DNA of 64,000 nt. Origin: Paenibacillus sp. N3.4. GTDB taxonomy: Bacteria > Bacillota > Bacilli > Paenibacillales > NBRC-103111. Positions 53,214 to 62,135 of the stretch are shown here, in pieces (position 1 is the first letter of the stretch; each line of letters opens with the position of its first letter). Location: positions 62,001 through 126,000 of the forward strand of contig NZ_VRTT01000002.1 of the NCBI RefSeq assembly GCF_008017805.1, in the 5' to 3' direction. Under the pieces are notes generated by a model that had not been told where the DNA came from, made no database searches, and saw only the letters and a list, made by a program, of their open reading frames with translations. The position numbers were made by a program, and so were the translations under genes.

Positions 53214-54014
53214 TCGATCCATTAGTCTATAAATTGCATTCTGTACCTTATAAGCATTACCTCTTGCTGGCTTATCCAGCTCAAATATCAGCACATTTCT
53301 AATTTCGTATATGTGTGAGTATGCCAAATTCATCAGTTCCGTTTGTTTATGGAAGTCATCAAGACCTTTTTCGCGATCGCCCACAGAATTAAAAACATAA
53401 ATTGCAAACTTCCAATCGTAAGTGTTAACCATCTTTGGTTGAACACCGTTAAGTTTAAAATATGTGTTACCCTTCCAGTTTTCAAGGTGTAGACCTTCTT
53501 GTTCAAAAGCATCATTAATATCCTTTATACTCACCAATTGACTTTTTGCGTTAATTATAGTCAATTCATCCATAACTTCCTGAAGCTTACCTTCCAAGTT
53601 GTTCTTTGGGTTTTTAGGTACATATATGATAATCACATTGTTAATAATGTAAGTTTTTGAATATATGCTACTGGCATGCTCTAGGTTTTTACTTCGTTCT
53701 TCTACAGCCTTGATACTTCCCATTACTGATTTAAAAATGTAAATATGGATGATATCGTTCCCTGTTTTAAAATTAAGTGCTTTGGTTTTATTCAGTTCGT
53801 AGGGATAGGATTCAGTATCAGGAACAAGAACTAAGTTCTTTGATTCAAACGCTCTCATTACATCGTTTTGAGTGAGTATTTGGTTGCCAGCCACGAATGT
53901 CTTCTTACTCCTTACATCATAGAGGATACCTACAACAGCCACTGCTACAATAATTAACCATACAAGTATGTTTTTTATATTCAAGTCCAAACTCTCCTTT
54001 GGTAGTTCATTCAC
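53211..54014 (-). CDS. Membrane-anchored protein with two repeated domains
   Basis: A 267-residue protein. One hydrophobic anchor (about 15-35) precedes two similar domains of about 95 residues. The first runs LTQNDVMRAFESKNLVLVPD to EVMDEL; the second runs SIKDINDAFEQEGLHLENWK to the end. Each contains an internal I-x-IYxFKS/FNS-x-x and NNV-I-IY/RNVLIFE pattern. The start is GTG at 54014, whose first G is the last base of the preceding TAG, so it is coupled to the gene upstream. No family recognised; it probably sits outside the membrane. Confidence 0.65.
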   Translation of the reverse strand: MNELPKESLDLNIKNILVWLIIVAVAVVGILYDVRSKKTFVAGNQILTQNDVMRAFESKNLVLVPDTESYPYELNKTKALNFKTGNDIIHIYIFKSVMGSIKAVEERSKNLEHASSIYSKTYIINNVIIIYVPKNPKNNLEGKLQEVMDELTIINAKSQLVSIKDINDAFEQEGLHLENWKGNTYFKLNGVQPKMVNTYDWKFAIYVFNSVGDREKGLDDFHKQTELMNLAYSHIYEIRNVLIFELDKPARGNAYKVQNAIYRLMDR

Positions 54015-54493
54015 TACTTAATCTCTACAGCGAAGAAGAAGTCCGCATTGCCTTGATCAGCTCTCCACACAGCATGTAAATAGTAAATGTAAGTCCCTTT
54101 TTCCTTGGGGATAATATACGAATCACCCACGAAGTCTTTTGCTGTAGTCTTAAGATTAAATTCCCTTATACCTTTGGGTGCTTTTGCTTCAATTACTGAG
54201 CCAGATATTACTGTTTCAGCTTTGTAATTATTTGACTTAATATAATCTACTGGTGAAGGACTATCTGAATTAACACATGTAATAAGACCAGAGAGCAAAG
54301 GCTTCTCACACCAAGAATAAGAGCCACCAAATACTTGAATATCTTTACCATCAATCATAACCTTAGGTAGGGGTGGCTTTGACTCTGAGAGCCAGTCACT
54401 ATATTTTCCATTCCGTAAACCTAATTTGTACGCACCTAATAATGCAACAGCAATCAATAAAATCAATATAGGTACAACCAACTTCTTTTTCAT
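54014..54493 (-). CDS. Secreted or anchored hypothetical protein
   Basis: A 159-residue protein with an N-terminal hydrophobic signal-anchor (about 4-25, PILILLIAVALLGAYKLG) and a beta-rich extracytoplasmic domain. Two Cys (GGSYSWCEKPLLSGLITCVN) could form a disulfide. Its stop overlaps the start of the two-repeat protein, so the pair is coupled. The composition is that of a lipoprotein-like sensor. No family recognised. Confidence 0.65.
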   Translation of the reverse strand: MKKKLVVPILILLIAVALLGAYKLGLRNGKYSDWLSESKPPLPKVMIDGKDIQVFGGSYSWCEKPLLSGLITCVNSDSPSPVDYIKSNNYKAETVISGSVIEAKAPKGIREFNLKTTAKDFVGDSYIIPKEKGTYIYYLHAVWRADQGNADFFFAVEIK

Positions 54494-54654
54494 TAAGTCC
54501 CCCTACTCATTTCTTTTACTCACCTTTATGAATAGACGCAATTACCCATCATTAGGTTTCACAGGTAATTACTACAAATTTTACACTTTCGAATGTGTTC
54601 AGACCTTTAGATAAAATCTCACTTTTATATACTCAGGCACTTTCACACAGAAAT

Positions 54655-54703
54655 GCAAAAACAAGCAACATGGACGTTTTCAGTACAATGTTGCTTGTTT
54701 CTA
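54655..54703 (-). terminator. Terminator of the 54713 gene
   Basis: On the minus strand AAACAAGCAACATTG and the downstream ATGTTGCTTGTTT pair, followed by Ts. Confidence 0.75.
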
Positions 54704-54712
54704 ATAAAAACC

Positions 54713-55108
54713 TCAACTTTCACTTGTTTTCTTTCTTGGACTTGAAAGAGGAACAACTCTACCTTTCATTAATAATATATCTAACTTATCTCCACTGGAT
54801 GTAGATTCCAATTTAACAACAAAGGTACAACCTATCATCATCCTACACCCTTGATTTTCGATATCAACAAATTCATAAGTATGTGCGGGATCATATTCCT
54901 TCGAAAAATTTAGTGCTTGATTCTTGTAGTCCCAATAATCCCAAAAAGTTAAACTATGCTTTTTATAAAAAACATAGGAACTTGATATCGTTACAAACAA
55001 TAAAAGTATTACTAAGGTGATTACGATATGTGCTGATCTTCGCATTTCATATCTAATATTAACGAATACTAAAATTAGCAATACAAGTCCTAAGAAAATT
55101 TCTATCAC
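54713..55108 (-). CDS. Small membrane protein, hypothetical
   Basis: A 131-residue protein with two N-terminal membrane segments (about 3-20 and 28-48) and a hydrophilic, Cys-containing C-terminal domain (GCRMMIGCTFVVKL). The start at 55108 has no strong ribosome-binding site. Function unknown. Confidence 0.55.
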   Translation of the reverse strand: MIEIFLGLVLLILVFVNIRYEMRRSAHIVITLVILLLFVTISSSYVFYKKHSLTFWDYWDYKNQALNFSKEYDPAHTYEFVDIENQGCRMMIGCTFVVKLESTSSGDKLDILLMKGRVVPLSSPRKKTSES

Positions 55109-55361
55109 AAAGTATCACCTATTTTAGATAAGATATCTCCATGGACTTAAAAGTTAACACGCAACAAGATTGTGTAAATGTTGACTAGCAACAGCAACCT
55201 ATCCTTCAATCAATGATCTTGAGTTCTTCTCATTGATCCCCTTTTGGCAAAAACCAAAGGAAATATCAGACATTCTTTTGGTGCGATCAACGATCTGCCA
55301 CTACTTGAACCAGTTCTTTTAGAGAAAGAAATGGTCCTATACATATCCATCCAAGCACCCA
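55109..55361. other. Gap without a recognised feature
   Basis: AT-rich; I see no gene, RNA gene or clear hairpin. Confidence 0.5.
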
Positions 55362-55655
55362 CTAACTCACTTCCGCTTCACCTGGTTTAAGAATGACCGA
55401 ACCAACACCAAGCAAGATTAGAGCGAATAGGGTAAGCACGCCCATATGTATCCACATCTCCGAGAGCGTCTGCCCCGAAGCCATCCGCGCAATGGCATCA
55501 ATGGCCCACTTTTGCGGCACAAAATTGGCAATTTTCTGCATCCACTCCGGCATAAGGCTAATCAGCCAAAAGCAGCCTCCAAGCATGCAAGTAGGTGTTA
55601 TGACGAGCGAGTTGATAATGCTTAGGGAAATCAAGGCTTTTGGGGAGTTGACCAC
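55362..55655 (-). pseudogene. C-terminal fragment of an ABC-2 type permease
   Basis: Residues SPKALISLSIINSLVITPTC then GGCFWLISLMPEWMQKIANF and a final membrane segment match the last two helices of ABC-2 (drug or polysaccharide export) permeases. Upstream of the fragment the frame is closed and no partner ATPase is nearby. It is a remnant. Confidence 0.7.
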
Positions 55656-55821
55656 TTACTATTTAGTTCACATACTTTTATTATAATGTGGTCTTACTCA
55701 TAAATATAGTGGTCGAGTTAAATCTTAGGTAGGTGGTTCCACTTCATTAGTAGATCACATGATTACATTCGCCATCCCTGTCCAGCACCCAAATGCTTGA
55801 TTCTAAAAGGGGAACAATCCT

Positions 55822-56051
55822 TTGCAACTTGAATTCGGAAAAGTCGTTAAAGGTCTAAGGATTAAAAAAGATATTTCACAAGAGCAACTAGCTGTTGAAA
55901 GCACCCTTGGACGCAGCTATATCTCTGAGCTTAAAAATGGAAAGTATCAACTACTTTAACCAGCCTTTTCGATATTGCAAGAGTATTACAAATGAAGCCA
56001 TCAGATTTAGTTCGCCTTGTAGAGCTAGAATTTGACAACCAATCCCATTAA
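55822..56051 (+). pseudogene. XRE-family helix-turn-helix regulator with one-base deletion
   Basis: TTG at 55822 (AAGGGG 9 bases upstream) starts KVVKGLRIKKDISQEQLAVE with SYISELKNGKYQ, a classic XRE HTH. The frame then ends at CAA CTA CTT TAA. One extra C would give the standard ending (PTLTSLFDIARVLQMKPSDL, then VRLVELEFDNQSH) to the stop at 56049-56051. A terminator follows. It is too short and broken for a longer reading. Confidence 0.75.
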
Positions 56052-56061
56052 CCAACACTAA

Positions 56062-56099
56062 AAGACGCTCAGGAGCAATCCTAGAGCGTCTGATTTCGT
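56062..56099 (+). terminator. Terminator of the XRE gene
   Basis: AGACGCTC and GAGCGTCT pair around a 14-base interior, followed by GATTTCG. Weak T-run. Confidence 0.6.
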
Positions 56100-56158
56100 T
56101 CTATGTGACTTCTCCACTACTTACATGAAAGAAGAATTTTATGTGAGCAGCATCTAAC

Positions 56159-57304
56159 TTAGAAGGAATCATAATTCCTTTTTACCTTATAAAGTCGAAA
56201 TTCATTTAAAATTAAAATCTTGCAAATTTTCCCTTTTTTCTTCAAATATCGCATATACTTTATCATGAATCGATTTGATTTGTAGAGATACGTTGTGTAT
56301 GGTTTATGCTCATTTGTCTCAGTATGCTTTAGAAAGTGAACTGTTACAAAATATGATACGAAAAAAGCGAGAATTATGGTAACAAAAAGTATACCACCTA
56401 TGTAAACTATATATTGAGTAGCTTCAATGACTTTACTGTCCTGTTTGGTTGGAACAGTAAAAAATTGAGTAGCGCCTTTATACGAGTAACTTAACAAATA
56501 CTGAATAAAGTCATTATCACTTTTTACCTCTATGCTATCTTTCGAAAATCCACTGGCATTCATTGCAGTTAAATAAAAACCAATGGCAGTTGTTGAAAAA
56601 ATCACAATAGAAAGAATAGTGATTAAACCACCTATTGCTGCAAGTAAAATTTCACCTTTATCTGATATTGTTTTTAAAATATATATCAAAAATATAATAA
56701 CTAAAAACGATAAAATACCTAGAGTGTAAGTATCGGTATTTTCAATAGACCCAGTGTTTTTTAATTTCTCAAAGGGGACTAAAGTTGCGAACGGAATAAT
56801 AACTGCAGATATAATCATGACTAACATCAAGTATAAGTTTCCCTTAGCCTTAATTAGCAGCCAGTATCTACAAAATAATCCATAAATCCAGATAGAAATT
56901 AATAAAAATATAATATAGGCACTCTTCCAAAAATAATTTAAAGTTTCTATATTACCATCATTGAAAAATACACTTATAAATAAGTTGGCGAATATCACCA
57001 AAATAAGTAAATTGAAAATATCTTTGAGTTTTTTTATTCTTACAATGTTGGCAATAAATATAATTATTGGTATTTTAAATAAAAATTGTAGCATTCTTAT
57101 TGATTTTTTTATATACCGAATGCTAAAAATACGTTTTATGAATAATAAGATACCAAGTATTATTATCTTCATCATAAACGGTAATAACTTAAACATATTA
57201 ATGATTGCCCTATTTAGTTTCTTAATTTTTTTATAATTATTTCTTATCAATTGAATGATGCAAACCAAAATAATTAATAAGCTCACTAAAATAAATATTT
57301 TCAT
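56159..57304 (-). CDS. Polytopic membrane protein, unrecognised
   Basis: A 381-residue protein, extremely AT-rich, with about eight hydrophobic segments. Basic residues cluster at the N-terminus (IRNNYKKIKKLNR) and C-terminus (YMRYLKKKGKICK). The start at 57304 has GGAGG 6 bases upstream. It shows no transporter or channel signature that I recognise. Its codon use is unlike the rest of the chromosome, consistent with horizontal acquisition. Confidence 0.6.
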   Translation of the reverse strand: MKIFILVSLLIILVCIIQLIRNNYKKIKKLNRAIINMFKLLPFMMKIIILGILLFIKRIFSIRYIKKSIRMLQFLFKIPIIIFIANIVRIKKLKDIFNLLILVIFANLFISVFFNDGNIETLNYFWKSAYIIFLLISIWIYGLFCRYWLLIKAKGNLYLMLVMIISAVIIPFATLVPFEKLKNTGSIENTDTYTLGILSFLVIIFLIYILKTISDKGEILLAAIGGLITILSIVIFSTTAIGFYLTAMNASGFSKDSIEVKSDNDFIQYLLSYSYKGATQFFTVPTKQDSKVIEATQYIVYIGGILFVTIILAFFVSYFVTVHFLKHTETNEHKPYTTYLYKSNRFMIKYMRYLKKKGKICKILILNEFRLYKVKRNYDSF

Positions 57305-57316
57305 CCTCAACCTCCA

Positions 57317-57760
57317 TTAACATGCAGTGGCATGTGCGCCAAAGTTGAAAAAGAGCGTTCCAGTTGGTAATGAATCAGAATTATACCCATGCCTAAGGGT
57401 TGTATTCAAAATTGCTTGTGAATACTCCACAGGTATTCCTACTTGAACTTCATCGTTTGAGAAGGCAATATTATCAAGGAGTGCTTCACCTGTGTCTTTA
57501 CCTACAAGTCCCTTCACTCGTAATACTCCATCCTCAAAAGGGATAAAGGTAGCTCCAAGTAAAGCGTAATTACTTGCATTTTTATATTTAAGCAATTCAA
57601 CAACAATAGAGATTTTTGAGTTAAGTATTATAGGCTTATTAGGTTTAATCGTATGCTCAAATGAATCAATTACATTGAAGTGAATTGCTTCATAGCTATT
57701 AATCCATAGTCTTATTTTGTTGTTCTTAAACTCATTAAAAACATAAACATCATCTTGCAT
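57317..57760 (-). CDS. Hypothetical soluble protein
   Basis: A 147-residue, beta-rich soluble protein, QDDVYVFNEFKNNKIRLWIN at the start and SLPTGTLFFNFGAHATAC at the end. The start has GGGAGG 5 bases upstream. It lies 12 bases before the polytopic gene's start, so they may be co-transcribed. No family recognised. Confidence 0.6.
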   Translation of the reverse strand: MQDDVYVFNEFKNNKIRLWINSYEAIHFNVIDSFEHTIKPNKPIILNSKISIVVELLKYKNASNYALLGATFIPFEDGVLRVKGLVGKDTGEALLDNIAFSNDEVQVGIPVEYSQAILNTTLRHGYNSDSLPTGTLFFNFGAHATAC

Positions 57761-57832
57761 AATGTCCTCCCTTTTCAGGATAGACTCCATGTTCCTTATA
57801 ATACCTGTAAATCTTCATAATCGCCCTGCCTG

Positions 57833-58045
57833 CTAATCCATAATCTTTCCATTCACCATCACATGGCTTACTAATTCAAAGGTAATATCCTGTTCATTCT
57901 CACTTCCAAATTCTAATCCTATATGTTTACTTAAATCAATTTCAAAGACACCTTCAAAAATATTGAACTCCTTGCTATAGCCATATGTTACATGAGTTCC
58001 ATTAATATTCAATAACTTGAAACTAACCGCTATTCTCATATTCAT
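57833..58045 (-). CDS. Small hypothetical protein, 70 residues
   Basis: NMRIAVSFKLLNINGTHVTY to VMVNGKIMD, mostly beta. A GAGG site lies 6 bases before ATG at 58045. It is in the same direction as the neighbours at 57317 and 58127. Function unknown. Confidence 0.55.
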   Translation of the reverse strand: MNMRIAVSFKLLNINGTHVTYGYSKEFNIFEGVFEIDLSKHIGLEFGSENEQDITFELVSHVMVNGKIMD

Positions 58046-58126
58046 CAACTTCCTCTTTATCCCATTTTATCGTTATACAATAAAATCAACACAAAGAAGC
58101 TACCATTTTACGGATAGCTGATTCAA

Positions 58127-58582
58127 CTAACTCAACATTCTGCGCTTCAGTTCTTCAACAATCGGAATTTCTGGAGGACTTATTTCACTAGGAAGTTCTT
58201 CAATATTAAAAAAACAAGCAGATGTACTTTCTTCATTAATTGAAATCTCTCCAATGTAATCCTTAGATGTATAAGTTATGACCACATTGTAAACTTCGTC
58301 TCCATGCGGATACTTGTAGTACAGCTCTTGTCCAGAAAACACATCAAATAGCTCTAACGTGTTAACCTGCAATCCTGTTTCTTCAAGAACCTCCCTTTTT
58401 GCTGCATCTCCAACTTTTTCCCCTAGTTCAATTGCTCCACCAGGGAAGCACCAACAATTGTTGTCTGATCGTTTCAACAACAGAACTTGTCCTTGGTTAT
58501 TGAAGATAATGACGTTTGTGCCACAAAGCATGATTGGGTGTGAACCAACAAGCTTTCTCATTTCCTTGACGTATTCTTTCAT
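58127..58582 (-). CDS. NUDIX hydrolase
   Basis: A 151-residue MutT/NUDIX hydrolase. The Nudix box begins GGAIELGEKVGDAAKREV and continues LEETGL, with all Glu and Arg residues in place. The substrate is a nucleoside-diphosphate derivative; the sequence does not say which. The start is at 58582. It lies 15 bases downstream of the methyltransferase, in the same direction. Confidence 0.92.
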   Translation of the reverse strand: MKEYVKEMRKLVGSHPIMLCGTNVIIFNNQGQVLLLKRSDNNCWCFPGGAIELGEKVGDAAKREVLEETGLQVNTLELFDVFSGQELYYKYPHGDEVYNVVITYTSKDYIGEISINEESTSACFFNIEELPSEISPPEIPIVEELKRRMLS

Positions 58583-58597
58583 TTGATGACTCCCTTA

Positions 58598-59302
58598 CTA
58601 TAATTTCCGAACTGCAAATGAAACACAATCACTTTTAAGCAGAGTTGGTCTTTCATTCCGTACAATCTCAAATTTCAGCTGTTTCACAAGAACAGTCACT
58701 TCACTCCATCCAGCATAAATCCTGTTAAGAATGCTCATACAATGCTCTGTAGACATGTCTATTTCAAGTAATGGCTCTATCTTTTCGTTACTTTCAATAT
58801 CAATTTCTTCTACATTTGTGTTAATAATTATACAATTAAGTCCTTTATCTTTAGTACCTCTTGCCATATTAGTTATTACTTCCACTAAAATTGATTCTGA
58901 TTGAACATGTTCAAGACTTGAAACTGCAACGATGTAATCAAAATAATTAGGTTTAATCACATACTCCCCAATATCTAATTCTTCCGTTACAATTACATCA
59001 GCTACACCAAGTTCTTGACTATAACGATGCAACTTGCTTAAAGCAGAATCAAGCAAATCAACACAATAGACCTTACCATTTCGCTCTTTAATCTTTTTTG
59101 CTATTGGAATGCTGTTTCTTCCTACACCGCTTCCAAGATCAAGAACAGTCACATTCTCCCTTCCATCAAAATAGGTCATTAAATCCAGCACTGTTTTAAC
59201 AGGTTTATGTAACCAAGAGCCTTCTTCAAATAACTTATAGTTGTCGTAACAATGTTCATGATACTTCTTTTCCTCTTGACGGATATGTTCAATACTGTTC
59301 AC
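58598..59302 (-). CDS. SAM-dependent methyltransferase
   Basis: A 234-residue class I methyltransferase. Motif I is VTVLDLGSGVGRNSIPIAKK; motif II-like acid is in VYCVDLLDSALSKL. The N-terminus EKKYHEHCYDNYKLFEEGSW and a His/Asp-rich start suggest a small-molecule or tRNA-type acceptor; it cannot be chosen. It overlaps the next gene upstream by 14 bases. Confidence 0.88.
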   Translation of the reverse strand: MNSIEHIRQEEKKYHEHCYDNYKLFEEGSWLHKPVKTVLDLMTYFDGRENVTVLDLGSGVGRNSIPIAKKIKERNGKVYCVDLLDSALSKLHRYSQELGVADVIVTEELDIGEYVIKPNYFDYIVAVSSLEHVQSESILVEVITNMARGTKDKGLNCIIINTNVEEIDIESNEKIEPLLEIDMSTEHCMSILNRIYAGWSEVTVLVKQLKFEIVRNERPTLLKSDCVSFAVRKL

Positions 59303-59801
59303 AATACACCTTCTTATATTGTATTCTCCAAAACGCCTGCTTGTTCTTGAAGTGAATCAAGATCGTAGCTCCAGAAGCAAACAGCACTTCAAATGACAAC
59401 GTATCATCATCTACAATCAATATTTCGTTGTATCCCCAGTCATCAAACCCTCTGCGCTGTTCAAATTCACTCTCACCACATTCAAATTTCAATTCAAGTT
59501 TCTTTATTTTCTTGAACGTAATGTTCCATTCCTCTATATCATTGGTCATTGTTACCGTAACCTCAACTGGGTTCAACACGCCATAATCAGAATGCTTCAC
59601 ATCAACACTTTTTAGGCGATAATCGTGAAAGCCCTTTGTTTTGAAGTGATCATAAACCTTACGTGATAGCCTATTTTGAAGTTGTGGATAGAGTTCATTA
59701 TATGCTTGATTGTTCTCAGTCCATTGCAGATGCGCCTGTTCCTGATCTTCAAAGCTCCCTTGATTCATTTGAGTCCATAATTTATCTGTAAAATATTTCA
59801 A
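59289..59801 (-). CDS. Hypothetical protein, possibly DUF4085-like
   Basis: A 170-residue soluble protein beginning KYFTDKLWTQMNQGSFEDQE. Resembles the DUF4085 N-terminus loosely. Its C-terminal beta-rich half (SFEVLFASGATILIHFKNKQ) follows. It overlaps the methyltransferase start. Function unknown. Confidence 0.55.
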   Translation of the reverse strand: MKYFTDKLWTQMNQGSFEDQEQAHLQWTENNQAYNELYPQLQNRLSRKVYDHFKTKGFHDYRLKSVDVKHSDYGVLNPVEVTVTMTNDIEEWNITFKKIKKLELKFECGESEFEQRRGFDDWGYNEILIVDDDTLSFEVLFASGATILIHFKNKQAFWRIQYKKVYCEQY

Positions 59802-59811
59802 ACGGATATGC

Positions 59812-60010
59812 CCCTATTTCCTTTTTATCCCTATTGTACCATTTGGCTTGTCGCTGTAGGTGATAATTTATCGTTCGTAATTGAGTTTAAGTGCGCTGGT
59901 CTGGAGCGCACAAGGGGTCTGTGAAAAAAGCGAATTGCCATGAGGTTTTATGATCCCCCCTGTTCCCTTATAGAAACAAATAAAAGCACCCTTCAACAGG
60001 ATGCCCTCAC
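59812..60010. repeat. Direct repeat R2 (downstream flank of recombinase remnant)
   Basis: Aligns with 52857-53067 in the same orientation. Both keep the recombinase terminator (GCATCCT / AGGGTGC, T-run on the minus strand, 59985-60005). With R1 it brackets about 6.6 kb. Confidence 0.75.
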
Positions 60011-60023
60011 CATAAATCCTTCT

Positions 60024-60224
60024 TCAAGATATTACTTTCCTTTTCTCCAACTCACGATACAATGTAGGCTTCGACACACCTGTAAGATCGACGATCTCCT
60101 TCAACGAATACTCCTTGCTTTCATAAAGCTTCAACACTTGCTTAACTTTCTTATCATCCAGCGGAGGTCTTCCACCTTTTCTTCCTCTTGCTCTTGCTGC
60201 CGCGAGTCCTGAGACTATGGGCAT
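60024..60224 (-). pseudogene. Serine recombinase remnant 2 (C-terminal DNA-binding part)
   Basis: GLAAARARGRKGGRPPLDDK, then KVKQVLKLYESKEYSLKEIV and GVSKPTLYRELEKRKVIS is the helix-turn-helix end of Tn3-type resolvases. The catalytic domain is absent, and the upstream MPIVS sequence is a new junction. It complements the remnant at 53068. Confidence 0.85.
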
Positions 60225-60264
60225 TTATGTATGGAGTTGAAATTTTGAATGTGACTTAGATAAA

Positions 60265-60501
60265 ATGCAAGTTTTATCTAAGCTAGCTCCTTTATTACAT
60301 ACACCTAACTTCAAAGGAATAGACTCAGAATCTATTTGCCCATTTATTAACCGCATAAGTTTGCACGAAAAGCTTACTATCGTAAATATCCTTTACATCT
60401 TGGAAAGCTCTATTACTGAAGCTTCCTCCCAATTGACTCCAGACGTCACAGCGCCACTAGACACAGCCATTCGTTCGGAACTTTCGGTATTTTTTGCATA
60501 A
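60265..60501 (+). CDS. Possible short protein, weak support
   Basis: A 78-residue reading with helical character (LSKLAPLLHTPNFKGIDSES). No convincing ribosome-binding site, and it lies next to the recombinase junction. Possibly real, possibly chance. Confidence 0.25.
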   Translation: MQVLSKLAPLLHTPNFKGIDSESICPFINRISLHEKLTIVNILYILESSITEASSQLTPDVTAPLDTAIRSELSVFFA

Positions 60502-60513
60502 TTCATTTAGTGA

Positions 60514-60816
60514 TTATTGTGGAGTATACCTAGGGGAACCTGTTTTCTTGGCAATTTCATTATAGCTAGAAACGCCATTCTCGTATTCTTTCTGAATATG
60601 TAAGTACCAAGCGTAACGGTCACTTGAAACGGGTTTGCCTTCTTTTTGGTCATTTTGGAAAGTTTGAATACCCCTCATATCACTATCCAATGCTTGCTTC
60701 ATTGATTCTAATTTTGCGATATCGACTTGACGTTCTGAATCTGAATAAGAAACACAACCCGTTATTGTGATTGAAATAGCAGCGACTATTAGTAATACAA
60801 AGTTAATTTTTCTCAT
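60514..60816 (-). CDS. Small lipoprotein
   Basis: A 100-residue protein with a lipoprotein signal (LLIVAAISITITGC, Cys 21). The mature part is charged and helical (SERQVDIAKLESMKQALDSD), ending TGSPRYTPQ. GGGGG lies upstream of the start. Envelope location expected. Role unknown. Confidence 0.7.
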   Translation of the reverse strand: MRKINFVLLIVAAISITITGCVSYSDSERQVDIAKLESMKQALDSDMRGIQTFQNDQKEGKPVSSDRYAWYLHIQKEYENGVSSYNEIAKKTGSPRYTPQ

Positions 60817-60841
60817 AATGACTGAAACCCCCGTAGTTTAC

Positions 60842-60984
60842 TTAATGTCAATTAGTTTTAAAACTCCTTGAACGACTTGCTCTTGCTTTCTATGGCTACC
60901 AAATGTCTTATAAGCAATAACGCCTACTACAATAAACAACAGAATGATGACAACAACATTAGCCCAAGCACTTCATTACCTCCA
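60842..60984 (-). pseudogene. Frameshifted small membrane protein
   Basis: The minus strand reads WANVVVIILLFIVVGVIAYK, then TFGSHRKQEQVVQGVLKLID before a TAA at about 60842. The only ATG (60981) with GGAGG is in another frame and stops at once. Two more bases or one fewer would open it. Fits a one-helix membrane peptide. Confidence 0.35.
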
Positions 60985-60986
60985 AA

Positions 60987-61371
60987 TTATCTTTGATGTT
61001 CGTAGCAAAGCACTTGATTGTTAAACTTGTTAGGTCTTTCCAAGCAATAATTTCTAACTTTTTCACTAACTCTATTACCACAAGCAGCGCAATGAAATGT
61101 ATCTACATCATTTAGAACTGTAAAGTCATTTCCTACCGCTTGAACAACATTATTCGATCTTCTAGCTCTATTCTTTATAAGAACAAATGAAACCCTCAAT
61201 ACAAGTAACACAACAGCGATCATTATCCCATAATTGAGGAATGGTATCTTTTTCAATTGGTGTATTTAGTACCTTTGTTTCCAGCACCCAAACGAATGCT
61301 TTTAAGGTGCATAACATCCCCAATGCACTAACCAAGAAAGTTGAAATTGATTGTTTACTCCTTCTAGCCAT
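60987..61371 (-). pseudogene. Two-helix membrane/zinc-ribbon protein split by a frameshift
   Basis: The upstream frame (from ATG 61371, RRSKQSISTFLVSALGMLCT) and the downstream frame (KKIPFLNYGIMIAVVLLVLR to CYEHQR) overlap in GAAAAAGATACC near 61242-61256. Together they give about 125 residues: two membrane segments and a C-terminal Cys-rich ribbon (CAACG ... YC ... CYEH). The second frame alone would start at TTG without a ribosome-binding site. A slip in the A5 run is the likely cause. Alternatively two overlapping genes. Confidence 0.5.
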
Positions 61372-61388
61372 AAAAAAACCTCCTGATG

Positions 61389-62135
61389 CTATGCATTTTT
61401 ATGAATAAACCTACACTTTGGAAAATTCCCACATCCTTTGAATTTCCCAAACTTCCCACTTCGTTCAACCAACGTCCCTCCGCACTTAGGACATTCATCG
61501 TTCGCAACTTTGTTCGCTTTCACAGCCAATTCACTTTTTAAAGCCTTAACATGTTCTTTCTTAACATTTCCATCTTTCAAGCCTGCACCTTGAATTGCAT
61601 TGTATATCTTTTGAACATCATCTTTGCCAAGAGCTATTTCCTTGTATTTGTTTATCGTACTTACCAAATACTTTGTATAAATAACTTCAGACGTAACATT
61701 TACCTTTAAATCAGCCCTAGCACTAAAACAAACAATTGATATGAAAGGCACTTCTTCAAAATCACTCAATAATGCCTTTAAAGCTTGAATATGCCCATAA
61801 TTTTGTCTAAGCGGATTATTAAGCCTTTCCTTACGCTTGTAGATAACCTGAGTCCAATAATCAGACTTTTCATCTCCTAAAATCCAACCTTTGTAATTCT
61901 TCGTTTCAATAACGAATACACCATGTTCAGAAATAACTACATGATCAATTTGAGTTGTTTTCCCTTTTACAGATGGAATTGTGATATCATGCAATATTAA
62001 ATACTTGTCTTTATCAAGTTTGTTAAGTTGATACGACACAGATTTCTCTCCAATAAAGCCTTTCTTTTTGAAGGTGGGAGATTTCAAGATAATTGAAAGA
62101 ACTAAGAGTATACCAAGAACTACATATATCGACAT
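61389..62135 (-). CDS. NERD-domain nuclease with topoisomerase-type zinc finger
   Basis: A 248-residue protein. An N-terminal membrane helix (about 3-17) leads to a nuclease-related NERD domain with Asp in TQIDHVVISEHGVFVIETKN; the ETK is the catalytic E-x-K. A C-terminal zinc ribbon of the DNA-topoisomerase type (CPKCGGTLVERSGKFGKFKG, then CGNFPKC) binds DNA. It is in the AT-rich accessory region next to several small membrane proteins. NERD proteins are often plasmid- or defence-associated; the role here is unproven. Confidence 0.88.
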   Translation of the reverse strand: MSIYVVLGILLVLSIILKSPTFKKKGFIGEKSVSYQLNKLDKDKYLILHDITIPSVKGKTTQIDHVVISEHGVFVIETKNYKGWILGDEKSDYWTQVIYKRKERLNNPLRQNYGHIQALKALLSDFEEVPFISIVCFSARADLKVNVTSEVIYTKYLVSTINKYKEIALGKDDVQKIYNAIQGAGLKDGNVKKEHVKALKSELAVKANKVANDECPKCGGTLVERSGKFGKFKGCGNFPKCRFIHKNA

